DNA of 64,000 nt from G963704535 sp963704535. Lineage in GTDB: Bacteria > Chloroflexota > Chloroflexia > Chloroflexales > Roseiflexaceae. The stretch lies in contig OY969916.1 in NCBI GenBank assembly GCA_963704535.1, forward strand, positions 10,044,001-10,108,000, given 5' to 3'. Numbering within the stretch: the stretch's first letter is position 1; every line of letters begins with the position of its first letter. The translations under genes were made by a program, and so were the position numbers. Of the stretch, positions 35,484 through 44,900 are shown piece after piece. The notes under the pieces were generated by a model. The model saw only the letters and a list, made by a program, of their open reading frames with translations, was not told the origin of the DNA and ran no database searches.

Positions 35484-35590
35484 AGGGGACCTCCTGGGTA
35501 GCCGTGTGCTGCTCGCACACCCGCATAGTGTAGCGCAAACGTATGAAGTCAAGCAAGAGTTTACTTGGGCTTCGTAGTCAACGTTGCCTC

Positions 35591-35830
35591 CTACGTTTCC
35601 GCCGAAGTGTCTCCGATCTCCAGTTCGTCCAATAATAGCTGATCGGTCGTCACCTGAAACAACCTTGCGATCTGCACGACCAACTCGATCGTTGGTTTTT
35701 TCTTGCCCGTTTCCAGGGCATTAATATACGAGTGAGCAGCAAGCCCCAACACCGCCGCCACCTCGCGCTGCGTCATCCCTTGCCGCTTCCGTAACGTACG
35801 GAGTTTTTCACCAAACTGCTGTATTGACAT
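35591..35830 (-). CDS. Xre-family HTH regulator
   Basis: 79 residues, essentially one Cro/CI helix-turn-helix: FGEKLRTLRKRQGMTQREVAAVLGLAAHSYINALETGKKKPTIELV, with the usual LFQVTTDQLL end. The short acidic tail has no effector domain. A dyad operator lies between its -35 and -10 boxes, so self-repression is likely. It may be a stand-alone regulator or the antitoxin part of a lost pair. Confidence 0.9.
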   Translation of the reverse strand: MSIQQFGEKLRTLRKRQGMTQREVAAVLGLAAHSYINALETGKKKPTIELVVQIARLFQVTTDQLLLDELEIGDTSAET

Positions 35831-35844
35831 GTATGATGCTATAT

Positions 35845-35874
35845 GATATAGTTAGTTCATCTATAGGTGAACAA
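35845..35874 (-). promoter_or_regulatory. Promoter and dyad operator of the Xre gene
   Basis: On the minus strand TTGTTC (35874-35869) and TATATC (35850-35845) are 18 bp apart. Between and over them sits GTTCATCTATAGGTGAAC (35855-35872), palindromic but for one base pair. Its position would let a bound repressor block RNA polymerase. Confidence 0.6.
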
Positions 35875-35972
35875 CTGATATTTGTGTTTGCCCCGCGCGC
35901 TGCTGGAACAGCCGCGGGGCATGGCACCGGCGGGATAAGCGCCGACGCAGGGCTATTGTAGCATGCAATGGT

Positions 35973-36009
35973 CCCGCGCCCGTATCCCCGCTTCAGCGCG
36001 GGCTTTTTT
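35973..36009 (+). terminator. Intrinsic terminator in the leader of a small gene
   Basis: CCCGCGC (35973-35979) pairs with GCGCGGG (35996-36002), followed by C and six T. Only 21 bases separate the T-run from the ATG at 36031, with AGGAGG in between. This looks like an attenuator or the end of a short upstream RNA. Confidence 0.65.
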
Positions 36010-36030
36010 GTGCCCGCAGGAGGCTGGCTA

Positions 36031-36297
36031 ATGGAAGCAAGGCAATCAGGACCAGGGTCCAACTCGGCTGCCGCACTGGTCGGCTACACCGTCGTTCGGC
36101 ACATCGGGTTCATCCTGGATGAGTTCAGCGCGCAAGGGCTGGATCTGTGGCGCGATGAAGGTGGGAGCTGGCACTGGCGCTGGCAGGCGACAGCACTTCG
36201 ATCCAAGCGCGGGTTCTGGGCGCTCGGCGAGGCCGTGGTCGATGCGGTGGTGGTGCGCTACCCGCTGGTTTTCGCGACGGAGGCAGGCGAGACGTAG
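36031..36297 (+). CDS. Small protein of unknown function
   Basis: 88 residues from the ATG at 36031, seven bases after AGGAGG. LVGYTVVRHIGFILDEFSA then LDLWRDEGGSWHWRWQATALRSKRGFWALGEAVVDAVV has a regular hydrophobic pattern suggesting a folded soluble domain. No family recognised. A terminator-like hairpin precedes the ribosome binding site, and a hairpin repeat follows the stop. Confidence 0.55.
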   Translation: MEARQSGPGSNSAAALVGYTVVRHIGFILDEFSAQGLDLWRDEGGSWHWRWQATALRSKRGFWALGEAVVDAVVVRYPLVFATEAGET

Positions 36298-36303
36298 GGC
36301 TTG

Positions 36304-36358
36304 AGAGGCTGTCTGAGAAAGGGGAGTTTGAGGGGGCAGCCCCCTCAAGACCCCCTCA
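36304..36358. repeat. Hairpin repeat
   Basis: GAGAGGCTGTCTGAGAAAGG then GGAGTTTGAGGGGGCAGCCC and CCTCAAGACCCCC. Starts 6 bp after the stop of the small gene. Convergent with the DinB-like gene, so it may end both. Confidence 0.8.
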
Positions 36359-36381
36359 TGTCGGTCGTCGGGAGCCGATAT

Positions 36382-36918
36382 TTAAGTTCCTTCCGCCCCT
36401 GCTTCCAATTCCCGTAGTTCCCCGCTCTCCTCCATATACGTCCAGCCACTCATATCAGGCGGTTCCATGCCCAACTGTGTGATGATGGCCGAGATTTGCG
36501 TCCGGTGCTCTGTCGAGTGGCCGACGGCCTGGACCATCAGGCTCGCGAGCTTGTATTCGAAAAGCTGTCGGGGTGGGCGCTGCCGAACGCTGGTGTCCTT
36601 CCGCGCGGAGAGCGCCAACTGGAGTAGCTCGTCGCCGGCCCAGCGTACCGCATCCTTCAACACCGCGAACCCCGGAAACTGGTCCGGCGAGAGCGGCTTC
36701 GCCGGCAGCTTGTCGTTGACGCGGTTCACGTAGCTCACCTCCGCGCCGACGATGTGCCGCAACGTATCGCGTATCGAACCAAAGCAGCCAATTGCCGTGG
36801 CGTCGAGCTGCTCATCGCTCAAGTGCTCGCAGAAGTCCAGCAGCTTCAGGTTAGCCCAGGTGTTGTGGGCGAACAAGGTGGTCAGCACGCTTGAATCGCC
36901 TGGTTGACTTTCTTGCAT
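36382..36918 (-). CDS. DinB/DUF664-like four-helix protein
   Basis: 178 residues, close to the 150-170 of the DinB superfamily. LTTLFAHNTWANLKLLDFCEHLSDEQLDA, RDTLRHIVGAEVSYV (first metal His) and VQAVGHSTEHRTQISAIITQLG (paired His) give the three-histidine metal site in the standard order. These proteins are metal-dependent and often act as thiol S-transferases or are uncharacterised. No neighbour suggests a substrate. Confidence 0.85.
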   Translation of the reverse strand: MQESQPGDSSVLTTLFAHNTWANLKLLDFCEHLSDEQLDATAIGCFGSIRDTLRHIVGAEVSYVNRVNDKLPAKPLSPDQFPGFAVLKDAVRWAGDELLQLALSARKDTSVRQRPPRQLFEYKLASLMVQAVGHSTEHRTQISAIITQLGMEPPDMSGWTYMEESGELRELEAGAEGT

Positions 36919-37105
36919 GATCGCTCTCCATCATATGACTGGGTCGGATGTAGATGCACATCGGTAAGGGTGGGTGCATCCCGGAAGAGCAAGTATAACG
37001 GCAGGGGCGCGTGGTGGCAAGCCTCGTTCCGTAATCCGTCTTACAGCAATTGATTGTATACTTGCACTCGAAGATGTCTATTGCATTCCTATCAGGGTTG
37101 TAAAG

Positions 37106-37147
37106 TGGGAAGGGGTTTTTGTGGGGGCTTCCCCCACACCCCCTTTT
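37106..37147. repeat. GC-rich hairpin, related to the repeat family
   Basis: GGGAAGGGGTTTTTGTGGGG pairs with CCCCCACACCCCCTTTTACA around GCTT. It lies in the 278-bp gap before ccmA, which otherwise shows nothing. Confidence 0.55.
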
Positions 37148-37196
37148 ACAACTCATTTAGAATTGCTATATGATAAAGTGGATATCGAGCCGTGAG

Positions 37197-37853
37197 ATGA
37201 TGACCAATGACGCTGGTGAAACAATGGACGACAGCCTGCGGCTTGAACTGACCGATCTGGCGGTCGAGTACGGCGCGCGGCAGATCTTCGCCGGCGTCAC
37301 GTTTGCGCTGCGCGGCGGCGAGACGCTGGTGGTGGCCGGGCACAACGGCAGCGGCAAGAGCACGTTGTTGCGGCTGTTGTGTGGACTCCAACGCCCGTCG
37401 GCCGGCAGCGTGTACTATGCCGTAGGCCAGCGAACCTATCGGCCCGATGAGGCATGTTCACTGGTCGGTTGGGTGTCGCCCGACTTGCAGCTTTACCGTG
37501 AGCTGACGGCGCTGGAGAACCTCCAGTTCTTCGCACAGGTGCGCGGCCTGCGCCTGACGATGGCCGATCTGGAGGGGTTGTTGGACGAGGTTGGCCTGGG
37601 TGGGCGCGGTGGCGACCTGCTCGCGGCCTACTCGTCGGGGATGGCGCAGCGGCTGCGCTATGCTTACGCGCTGCTGCACCGCCCGCCGGTGCTGCTGCTC
37701 GACGAGCCGACGGTGACGCTCGACGAGCGCGGTGCCGCGCTGGTGGAGCGGGTGGTCGAGCGCCAACGCAGGCGCGGCATCACTGTGATCGCGACCAATG
37801 ATCCGCGCGAGCTGCGGTTCGGCGATTATGTGCTGCGGCTGGGGGGGAGTTGA
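37197..37853 (+). CDS. ccmA: Heme exporter ATPase CcmA-like ABC protein
   Basis: 218 residues from the ATG at 37197 (37224, MDDSLRLEL, is an alternative). VVAGHNGSGKSTLLRLL is Walker A, YSSGMAQRLRYAYALL the ABC signature, VLLLDEPTVTLDE Walker B. The short length, GHNGSGKSTLLR and the final VIATNDPRELRFGDYVLRL (Asn/Asp in place of the usual switch His) fit CcmA, the ATPase of the cytochrome c maturation heme-handling complex. Its membrane partner ccmB lies 3.1 kb downstream on the same strand with three opposite-strand genes in between. Confidence 0.8.
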   Translation: MMTNDAGETMDDSLRLELTDLAVEYGARQIFAGVTFALRGGETLVVAGHNGSGKSTLLRLLCGLQRPSAGSVYYAVGQRTYRPDEACSLVGWVSPDLQLYRELTALENLQFFAQVRGLRLTMADLEGLLDEVGLGGRGGDLLAAYSSGMAQRLRYAYALLHRPPVLLLDEPTVTLDERGAALVERVVERQRRRGITVIATNDPRELRFGDYVLRLGGS

Positions 37854-37880
37854 GGGGAGAGGTCGCGCATCTCGATGCGT

Positions 37881-38444
37881 TCATTCCTCCTGCGCGTGGG
37901 CGGCCTTCCAGGCGCGGTACTCTTCCTCAAGGATGCTCATGTCGATCGAGTCGTGGTACGCGCCGTCCTGGTAGAGTACATCGCGGCGGCGGCCCTCCTG
38001 GCGGAAGCCCAGCTTCTCGTACACGTGCAGCGCGCGCGGGTTAAAGGCGAAGACGCCAAGTTCGAGGCGGTGCAGGTTGACCTGCTCGAAGGCGTGGGCG
38101 ATCAGGAGGCGCATGGCTTCGCTTCCGTACCCCTGGCTGGTGTAGGGGGTCAGCAGCCCAATCCGAATATTGGCGGAGCGATTGATGGGATCGATATGAT
38201 TGAGCACGACTTCGCCGATCAGCTCGTCGGTGTCACGTAGGATGATGGCGAGGTCGATGCGGTCGTCCTGTTCGGCGATGGTCGCGATCCAGCGGGCGGC
38301 GCCCTCACGGGTGAAGGTGCCTTGTGTGCCGGTGAGGCGTAGGCTCTCCGCGTCCTGGATCAGCGCGAAGTAGGCGTCGACATCATCCGACCGGGGCGGG
38401 CGCAGGACGATGCGGGCGCCTTGTATCGTTGGTTTGGTCGCCAT
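37881..38444 (-). CDS. GNAT N-acetyltransferase (RimJ/RimL type)
   Basis: 187 residues from the ATG at 38444. ARIVLRPPRSDDVDAYFALI, then LIGEVVLNHIDPINRSANIRIGL, then the acetyl-CoA loop TPYTSQGYGSEAMRLLIAHA and FNPRALHVYEKLGFRQEGRRRD give the GNAT fold in order, closest to RimJ/RimL-like protein or antibiotic acetyltransferases. It uses acetyl-CoA to acetylate an amine; substrate unknown. Convergent with ccmA with 27 bp between stops. Confidence 0.9.
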   Translation of the reverse strand: MATKPTIQGARIVLRPPRSDDVDAYFALIQDAESLRLTGTQGTFTREGAARWIATIAEQDDRIDLAIILRDTDELIGEVVLNHIDPINRSANIRIGLLTPYTSQGYGSEAMRLLIAHAFEQVNLHRLELGVFAFNPRALHVYEKLGFRQEGRRRDVLYQDGAYHDSIDMSILEEEYRAWKAAHAQEE

Positions 38445-38493
38445 CAATTATCTTTCAATTACAAGGGTTACGCAAAGGTACTTCACCTCTTTA

Positions 38494-38535
38494 TTATCGA
38501 CGATTTTCGCCCAGCCGGGCGAAAATCGTCGATAA
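38494..38535. repeat. Palindromic element, copy 2 (19-bp perfect arms)
   Basis: TTATCGACGATTTTCGCCC (38494-38512) and its inverse (38517-38535) around AGCC. The flank GGTACTTCACC on the left matches the inverted right flank of copy 1 at 24219-24264, showing these are copies of one element in opposite orientation. Confidence 0.85.
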
Positions 38536-38565
38536 CAAGGAAGAAGATGCCTTCCCCAAGACCTT

Positions 38566-39504
38566 TCAGGTCTGGTTTGGTTGGAACAGTTCAATCCAGG
38601 TTCCGCATGCCAGTTCGGGGTTGAGCAGGATGCTGCGGCCATAGATCCCGGCGTATGGTGTGATCTGCTGCTGGATATTGCCGGCCAGGCTGGTGGTGGC
38701 GCGATCCAGGGAGCCGACTTCGATCCCTATCCCGATCACGCCTTCGCCGCGCCGCGCTAGGAACGAGGCGACGGCGCCCTGCACATCTGTGGCCTCAAGC
38801 AGCCAGATCGCGCCGCTGCCGGCGGGAACCTCACGCCCGACCGCACCCAGGTGCTCATGGCGTATTTCACGTCCGGCCGGTAGACCGATCAACTCGTAGG
38901 CGGCGGCTGCGGCGTCAAGATCGCTGACGGCCATCCAGACGGTGGCAAGCCGCTGGGCGGTGTTGGCGTGCTGCGCGGGTGGGACAGGGAGGGCGATCCC
39001 TTCGGTCGAATCGTATTCGAGGAAGAACACCGGATCGGCCGGCAGGATCGGCTGTGCAAACCCGACGTAGCGCCAGCGTTCCGGCGGGGTCTCGGCTTCG
39101 CCGTCGAGGGTGATCGTGCCGCCGACCGGCCCGGCGATCTCGAAGCCCCGTTCACGCAGGAAGTCGGCGGTGTGTTGGGTCGAGGAGACGTGCAGCCCCA
39201 GCATCAGGGCGCCCTCGGTCTGGCTCAGGAAGCCGGCGAGGGCCTCCCCGAGTCCGATCGCTGTCGCTGGATCAACCGTAATGACTTCGAGATAGCTCTG
39301 CCCAAAGCCGATGATGCTGTTCCGCACACTGCCGAAGTGTGGAAAGCTACCGCCGGGTGAGACCGTAAACCCCAGCTGCGAGCGATACAGCTCCTCGGCG
39401 GCCTCAAGGTTGCGTACGACGATTGCGACATGATCGATGCCCCAGCCATCGCCGAGCACGCCGGCGTTGCGATCGGCTGGGGGTGAGGGCTGTCTCTCCA
39501 GCAT
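38566..39504 (-). CDS. Glyoxalase-like (VOC superfamily) two-domain protein
   Basis: 312 residues. WGIDHVAIVVRNLEAAEELYRSQLGFTVSPGG opens the first VOC domain and YLEVITVDP closes its core; LATVWMAVSDLDAAAAAYELIGLPAGREI opens the second. The order and length fit the Glyoxalase_3-like group, metal-dependent enzymes or resistance proteins of unknown substrate. The last residues (GTWIELFQPNQT) reach a short AGACCTTTCAGGTCT hairpin beyond the stop. Confidence 0.8.
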   Translation of the reverse strand: MLERQPSPPADRNAGVLGDGWGIDHVAIVVRNLEAAEELYRSQLGFTVSPGGSFPHFGSVRNSIIGFGQSYLEVITVDPATAIGLGEALAGFLSQTEGALMLGLHVSSTQHTADFLRERGFEIAGPVGGTITLDGEAETPPERWRYVGFAQPILPADPVFFLEYDSTEGIALPVPPAQHANTAQRLATVWMAVSDLDAAAAAYELIGLPAGREIRHEHLGAVGREVPAGSGAIWLLEATDVQGAVASFLARRGEGVIGIGIEVGSLDRATTSLAGNIQQQITPYAGIYGRSILLNPELACGTWIELFQPNQT

Positions 39505-39599
39505 AGCGTAGCCTCCATTACTGGTTCGAGCGACACAGGTACCGAGGGGCGCGGCTATTCTACGGTATGCGGTTCAGGAACGCAAGTTGAGGGGTGAAG

Positions 39600-40823
39600 C
39601 TAAGAACCCTTGCCATCCCCGTTCTGAGGCGTTCGCGCGGCAACGCGGGCCAGGGCCGATTGGAGGTCGCTGAAGGTGCTGACGTCGCGTAGATCGATTC
39701 CTAGCCCGACAATCGACTGCGCGACCTCGGGGCGGATGCCGACAAGCGCCACCTCTGCGCCGAGGAGCCGCGCCGCGCGTATGGTCATCAACAATCCCTG
39801 CGCGACCTGGGTATCCACGATTGGTACGCCGGTGATGTCGAACACCAGCTTGCGCGCCGACGTCCGTTCGAGCGCGTGAAGGCTTTGTTCCTGGAGCTGT
39901 CGCAATCGGTTGCTATCGAGCGCGCCGACCAAGGGCATCACTAGGGTCGTCGCATTGATTGGGATCACCGGTACGCTGAGATCGCGGATCATCGCGCGCT
40001 GATCTTCGATCTCGGCCAGCAGACCAGTCTGCTCTGCGGCGCGGGTTTGGACCTCGGTCAGCGCTGTCTGCAAGGCCGAGGTTCGCTCGGTGACGGTTTC
40101 TTCCAGCGAGGCGCGGATGCTGTGTAGTTCCTCTTCGCGGGCCAGCGCGCGGGTGAGCGCGAGGCGCAATGCGCCGCCGAAGCGATCGAACAGGACCGTC
40201 AGCAGGACGGTGGCGCCAATGAAGAATCCCAGGTCAAATCCGATTGCTCCCCGTTGCATGGATGCGGTCGTGCCATCGGGGCCGGGCAGGGCGGCAAAGA
40301 AGCCCGCCATCGGCGGTGTGAAGCTCTGGAGGATAGCCACGACGATGATAACCGCGATGCTCCAGGCGGCGGCCGTCAGTAGCAGCCGGCGGCCGGCCAG
40401 GAATCCAGCCAGCGCGATCGGGATCAGGAACACGACGAACGCGGCCGCGTTGGAGATTCCCAGGATAAACGTGGCGATCGAATGGGTCAGGAGCAGCCCG
40501 ATGGTCGCGATCGTGACCGCGAGTGTGAAGCGCCCGCGCCGTAACAAGGTCAGCGCGCTCACTGGAGTTACCCACAGCAGTATTGTGGCGACTACCAGCA
40601 CCCACAGTAACTCCATGAAAAACGGCGGAATCGGCCCGGATGGCCCAGGCGCCGACGCCTCCCCGAACTGGAGCAGAAAGGTTGGCGGAATGAGGATCAG
40701 CGCTGCCACTGAAGCGAGCATGATCCAGCCGATCAAGACCCACTGAAACACCGATGCCTGCTGACGCTCAATCGGCTCGGTCAGCGGGATCTTATCTAAC
40801 CACTGACGCACTCTACTGATCAT
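39600..40823 (-). CDS. Membrane-anchored STAS-domain (RsbR-like) protein
   Basis: 407 residues. Residues 25-215 hold six or so transmembrane helices (VFQWVLIGWIMLASVAALIL ... FDLGFFIGATVLLTVLF); residues about 220-275 form a coiled coil; residues about 285-395 are a STAS domain of the RsbR stressosome type (PVIPINATTLVMPLVGALDS, KLVFDITGVPIVDTQVAQGL, EVALVGIRPEVAQSIVGLGI). The Thr/Ser sites of RsbR-like STAS domains lie around DITGVPIVDT and VGIRPEV. Likely a sensor feeding a partner-switching pathway; no kinase partner is adjacent. Confidence 0.85.
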   Translation of the reverse strand: MISRVRQWLDKIPLTEPIERQQASVFQWVLIGWIMLASVAALILIPPTFLLQFGEASAPGPSGPIPPFFMELLWVLVVATILLWVTPVSALTLLRRGRFTLAVTIATIGLLLTHSIATFILGISNAAAFVVFLIPIALAGFLAGRRLLLTAAAWSIAVIIVVAILQSFTPPMAGFFAALPGPDGTTASMQRGAIGFDLGFFIGATVLLTVLFDRFGGALRLALTRALAREEELHSIRASLEETVTERTSALQTALTEVQTRAAEQTGLLAEIEDQRAMIRDLSVPVIPINATTLVMPLVGALDSNRLRQLQEQSLHALERTSARKLVFDITGVPIVDTQVAQGLLMTIRAARLLGAEVALVGIRPEVAQSIVGLGIDLRDVSTFSDLQSALARVAARTPQNGDGKGS

Positions 40824-40992
40824 GGTAGCTTCATCCTCGGGGACTTAAGCGATGAGGGTGGCTCTGCCCCTCTTTTCGGATCGAACTCTTAGCCGAGCGT
40901 TACCGCGATCAATAGCATACCACTACTATTGAAGCGAAAAGATCACGAAAATGTATCTACTTTGTAGAAAAGTGGAGGACGATGGTTTTTTC

Positions 40993-41021
40993 TTGACAAC
41001 CACCAGGACGCATGGTACCGT
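40993..41021 (+). promoter_or_regulatory. Weak promoter candidate upstream of ccmB
   Basis: TTGACA (40993-40998) and TACCGT (41016-41021) are 17 bp apart. The -35 is perfect and the -10 poor. It lies 38 bp before the first ATG proposed for ccmB. Confidence 0.35.
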
Positions 41022-41058
41022 GCGGCGCGGTGCTGATGTCGATAAGTTGAGACTGACA

Positions 41059-41844
41059 ATGGAACCCCCCACGGAAAACCCGGCCACACCCGAAATCACG
41101 CAGCCTGATAACGGCGAAAGCTCCATGCGTGACATAGAGCAGTTCTCAATTCTCCATTCTCAATTCTCAATTCTCGCGAAAGCGAGCTGGGCGGTGTTCC
41201 GCAAGGATGTTCGCAGTGAGCTACGCACCCGCTACGCGCTCAACGCGCTGGCGCTCTTCGCCGTCAGCACGGTCGTCGCGTTGAGCCTCGGCGTCGGCCC
41301 GCTGACCAACACCCCGGAGCGGCCGCTGATCCACGCGGCGCTGCTATGGATCGCCGTGCTGTTCGCCGCGTTCACCGGGCTGGCGCGCGCCTTCGTGCAG
41401 GAGGAGGAGGCCCGCACCGCTGCAGCGCTGCGGCTGGCGGCGCCGCCGCTGGCCGTCTACCTCGGCAAGCTGCTGTTCAACCTGATGCTGCTGCTGCTGC
41501 TGGATCTGCTGGTCGCCGCGCTCTCGGTGGTGCTGCTACACGTGGAGATCGGCAGCCCCGGCCTGTTCGCCGCGCTGCTGCTGGCCGGCAGCCTGGGCCT
41601 GGTGGCCGCGACGACGCTGATCGCGGCGATCATTGCGCGGGCCAGCGTCAAGGGCGCGCTGTTCGCGGTGCTGTCGTTCCCGCTGCTGGTGCCGCTGCTG
41701 GTCGTCGCCATCCAAGGCACCGCGCTGGCGCTTGAGGGTCGCGGCTGGGACCGTGGGGCCGCACCGTTGCAAGTGCTGCTCGCCTACACTGTCGCGCTGT
41801 TCACGGCGTCGCTGTTTTTGTTCGGCAGCGTGTGGGAGGCGTGA
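41059..41844 (+). CDS. ccmB: Heme exporter membrane subunit CcmB
   Basis: 261 residues from the ATG at 41059; ATG at 41125 is an alternative. From AVFRKDVRSELRTRYALNAL onward the protein matches CcmB: an amphipathic start, then six transmembrane helices, with FTGLARAFVQEEEARTAAAL and FPLLVPLLVVAIQGT as family blocks. It is the permease part of the CcmAB complex for cytochrome c maturation. Unusually, residues 29-40 (FSILHSQFSIL) are encoded by an in-frame TCTCAAT heptamer array, and no start codon lies between array and the CcmB core. ccmA is 3.1 kb upstream. Confidence 0.85.
   Translation: MEPPTENPATPEITQPDNGESSMRDIEQFSILHSQFSILAKASWAVFRKDVRSELRTRYALNALALFAVSTVVALSLGVGPLTNTPERPLIHAALLWIAVLFAAFTGLARAFVQEEEARTAAALRLAAPPLAVYLGKLLFNLMLLLLLDLLVAALSVVLLHVEIGSPGLFAALLLAGSLGLVAATTLIAAIIARASVKGALFAVLSFPLLVPLLVVAIQGTALALEGRGWDRGAAPLQVLLAYTVALFTASLFLFGSVWEA
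41144..41178. repeat. Heptamer array, unit TCTCAAT, within the ccmB 5' coding region
   Basis: TCTCAAT, TCTCCAT, TCTCAAT, TCTCAAT, TCTCGCG occupy 41144-41178 in perfect register. Thirty-five bases do not keep a multiple of three, yet the frame is open through it. Confidence 0.9.
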
Positions 41845-41856
41845 CTACGATCCATG

Positions 41857-41911
41857 ATTGGAAAGGGGAGTTTGAGGGGTGGCCCTCTCAAACTCCCCCT
41901 TTTCAAACTCA
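41857..41911. repeat. Hairpin repeat between convergent genes
   Basis: TTGGAAAGGGGAGTTTGAGG then GGTGGCCCTCTCAAACTCCC and CCTTTTCAAACTC. A GGAGTTTGAGGGG/CCCTCTCAAACTCC hairpin shared by the ends of ccmB and the NHL/GT-C gene; likely bidirectional terminator. Confidence 0.75.
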
Positions 41912-44900
41912 TCGACCGAGCTGCTGGGGCAGCTTAAAGCGCATAATCCGGTTGTTGCCGCGATCGACGACGTAGACGCTGCCGTCCGGCCCGACCGCCG
42001 CACCGCTCGGCAGTGTCAGTGAGGCGACATCGTTGCCCTTGCCGCCCCAGCGCAACAACACCTCGCCGAGGTTGTTGGTCTGGACCACCAGGTTGCGGCT
42101 TGGCACGCTGACGAACACCTGCCCGTCGCCGCTGGCTGCGATCGATGGGTCGTCATAGGTGTTCGGCTGCCAGCCGGTGATACGCCAGGTGGCCAGGGGC
42201 GCCGCACTGACCTGACCCTCTTGGGCGGGCGCGAACATCTGGACACGCCCGTTCCAGATATCGGCCACGTACACATTGCCCTGGCCATCCACTGCGACGC
42301 CGACCGGCTCATTGAACGCGCCCGGCTCGGCGCCCCCGTAGCCCCACTGGTAGCGGTAGTTGCCCTCGCTGTCGGTCACGACGATGCGCTTATTGCCGGT
42401 GTCAGCGATGTACACATTGCCCTGGCCGTCCACGGCGATGCCGCGCGGCCCGAAGAAGCCCAGCGGCTCGGCGGCGTTCCCGGCTGCGGTGCCGTCGGTG
42501 GTCGTGGCTCGGCGGCCCTCGCCGAAGTCCTGCTTGCCCTCGCCCCAGCTCTTCAGCACCTTGCCGTCTGGGTCGAGCTTGACGACGCGGGCGTTCCAGG
42601 TGTCGGCGACGTAGATGTTGCCCTGGCCGTCGACGGCGACGCCGCGCGGCTCGAAGAACTGGCCCTCGCCGCTGCCGAACGTGCCGATCGCCCGGATCAG
42701 CTTGCCATCCGGCCCGAAGACCTCGATGCGGTTGTTGCCGGTATCGGCCACGTACACATTGCCCTGGCTGCCCACGGCAATGCCGCGCGGCTGGTCGAGC
42801 TGTCCCTGCTCGCTTCCCGGCCCGCTGATCACCTCCTGCGCGACCAGCTTGAACGTCCCGCTGCTGGACCCGCCCTCCTGGAGCGTCCCGGTCGACGCCA
42901 GGTCCCTGCGCACCCACACCTCCATCTCGCGCCCGTCGAGGCGCAGTGGCTCGGGCAGCTTGCGGTAGATCAGGTAGTCTTTGAGCGTCTGCCAGTTCTC
43001 CGGCCGCAACGGCCAAACCAGCGGCGCCCAAGGGGCCTGGAGCTTGGCGGCGATATCGGCGCCACAGCCGGTGGGGCGGCGCGAGGCCAGCGGCGCGGTC
43101 AGCTCCTCCAGCGACGTCCACGAGTTGAAGTAGAAGCGTTTGTAGCCGGCGCTGTCCGGCGAGCACTCGTGGCCCTCCGGGAACCACCAGTTGAGCTTTG
43201 ATGCGTATTTCCTGACGTAATTCTCTTCGAGCGCCTGGCGGGTCGCCTCGGTCATATGCGGGACATGGATCATCACTACCGGCGCGTACTCCTTCTCGCC
43301 GTCCGGCTGTGCATTGTCCACCGGAACCATGAACGACTCGCCGGTCGCGTCGCGGAAGAAGTCGGCGTTGCGATTCTCGACGCGCTGGAAGTCGCGTAGA
43401 TACCATTGGTAGGGCCATGCCAGGCTGCCCTCGCCGTCGGTCCCGCCGCTGTCCATGATCACCGGCATCGAGTGCCCGCCGACCGGGTCGTTGGAACTGC
43501 GCCTGTTGCGGGTCTGGCTGATCGCCAACTCGCGGATATTCTGCACGATCAGCGGGACATCCGGCGAGCTTTGGGTGTAGACCAGCAGTTCGCTCGGCGT
43601 GTCCGGGTGGTCGTACACGACCATCCAGGTCGCCCGGATCATATACAGTCCAAGCAGGCCGGCGATGGTAAGCCCGCACAGCGCGAGCGTCACCCGCGTG
43701 CCGATACTCTGCCCAAGCGTCAGGATGCCGTAGATCAGCGCGCCGACGATCGCCAGCGGGATCAGGCCTTGGAGCAGACTCGCCTGCCCTTGCTGTCCCT
43801 CGCCCGGCGAACTCAGGCGCCACAGTGCCACCGAGAGCGCGACCAATAGCAGCGCCAGCGCGGCCGGGATCAACAGTATGGTCAGCCATGGGCGCTGGGC
43901 ACCGGACTCGCGCGCCTCGGACAGACGCCTGGAGATGGTGTCGCCGAGCCTGGCGAGCGCCCATGCGGCCAGCAGATTGCCGGGCAGCGCGATGTGCGTC
44001 ACCAGCCAGGGCATCTTTTCGCCGGCCCACGAGAGGGCTATGAATATGCCGACGAACCAGAATGCCAGGAACAGCGGGAAGATCGCGCGACTCCCATCCG
44101 TCGCCCAGTCGCCACTCACCACTGCGATAGCGTGGTCGCTTGTAAGAACCTGGGCATGATCTCCTAGCTCTCCCTCGCTGGCTACGGCGCTCTTTTCCCC
44201 AACCCATTCGACCCGGTGGAGCTTCTGTGTCTCCGCATCCTCCGCTACCTCACCGTCGATCTCCTCCAGGATTTCACTCGCGCTCAGGTGCTCCTCATCA
44301 TCTGCCTCGTCGAGTTGGTGGTCGCCTGTCCTGAGCGAAGTCGAAGGGGTGGTCGGTGGTGTGTGGTCGGCGGTCGGCGCTCGGCGCGTCAGCAGATAGA
44401 TCGTCGCGCCGATCGAGGTGAACAGTGCGAGCGGCTCGTAGAGCGGCATCTGCATCAGGTAATAGTACCAGGGCTGATCGGCGCGCTGGTAGGCGTGCTG
44501 CGATCCGAGCCAGTAGGCCAGGCCCTGGTAGAGCCCATCGACGATCCCGCGCGGGTCGGTGAAGAAGACGCTGAAGAGCAGCACATAGATCGCGGCCAGG
44601 ATGGCGAGCGCGGTCCACAGCACATTGCGCTGCTCCTGCCAGAGTACACGCGCCCTGGTGGTGACGATCGGTGTGTTGCCCCATACTCGTGTGAGCAGCA
44701 GCCCCATCCCGAGCACAGTCACGATCAGCAGCGCAAGGCCGCCCGCGTGCAGGGTTGGCGTAATCGCCGGGTTCACAGCCATGATCACGAAGGCCACGGC
44801 CAGCAGCGCACCCAGGCCGATCATAAGGCGGCGGCGCGGCAGCAGCTCGGAGAGCACCCGGATCAGCACAAACACCCCGAACAGAAAGAACAGAATGTAG

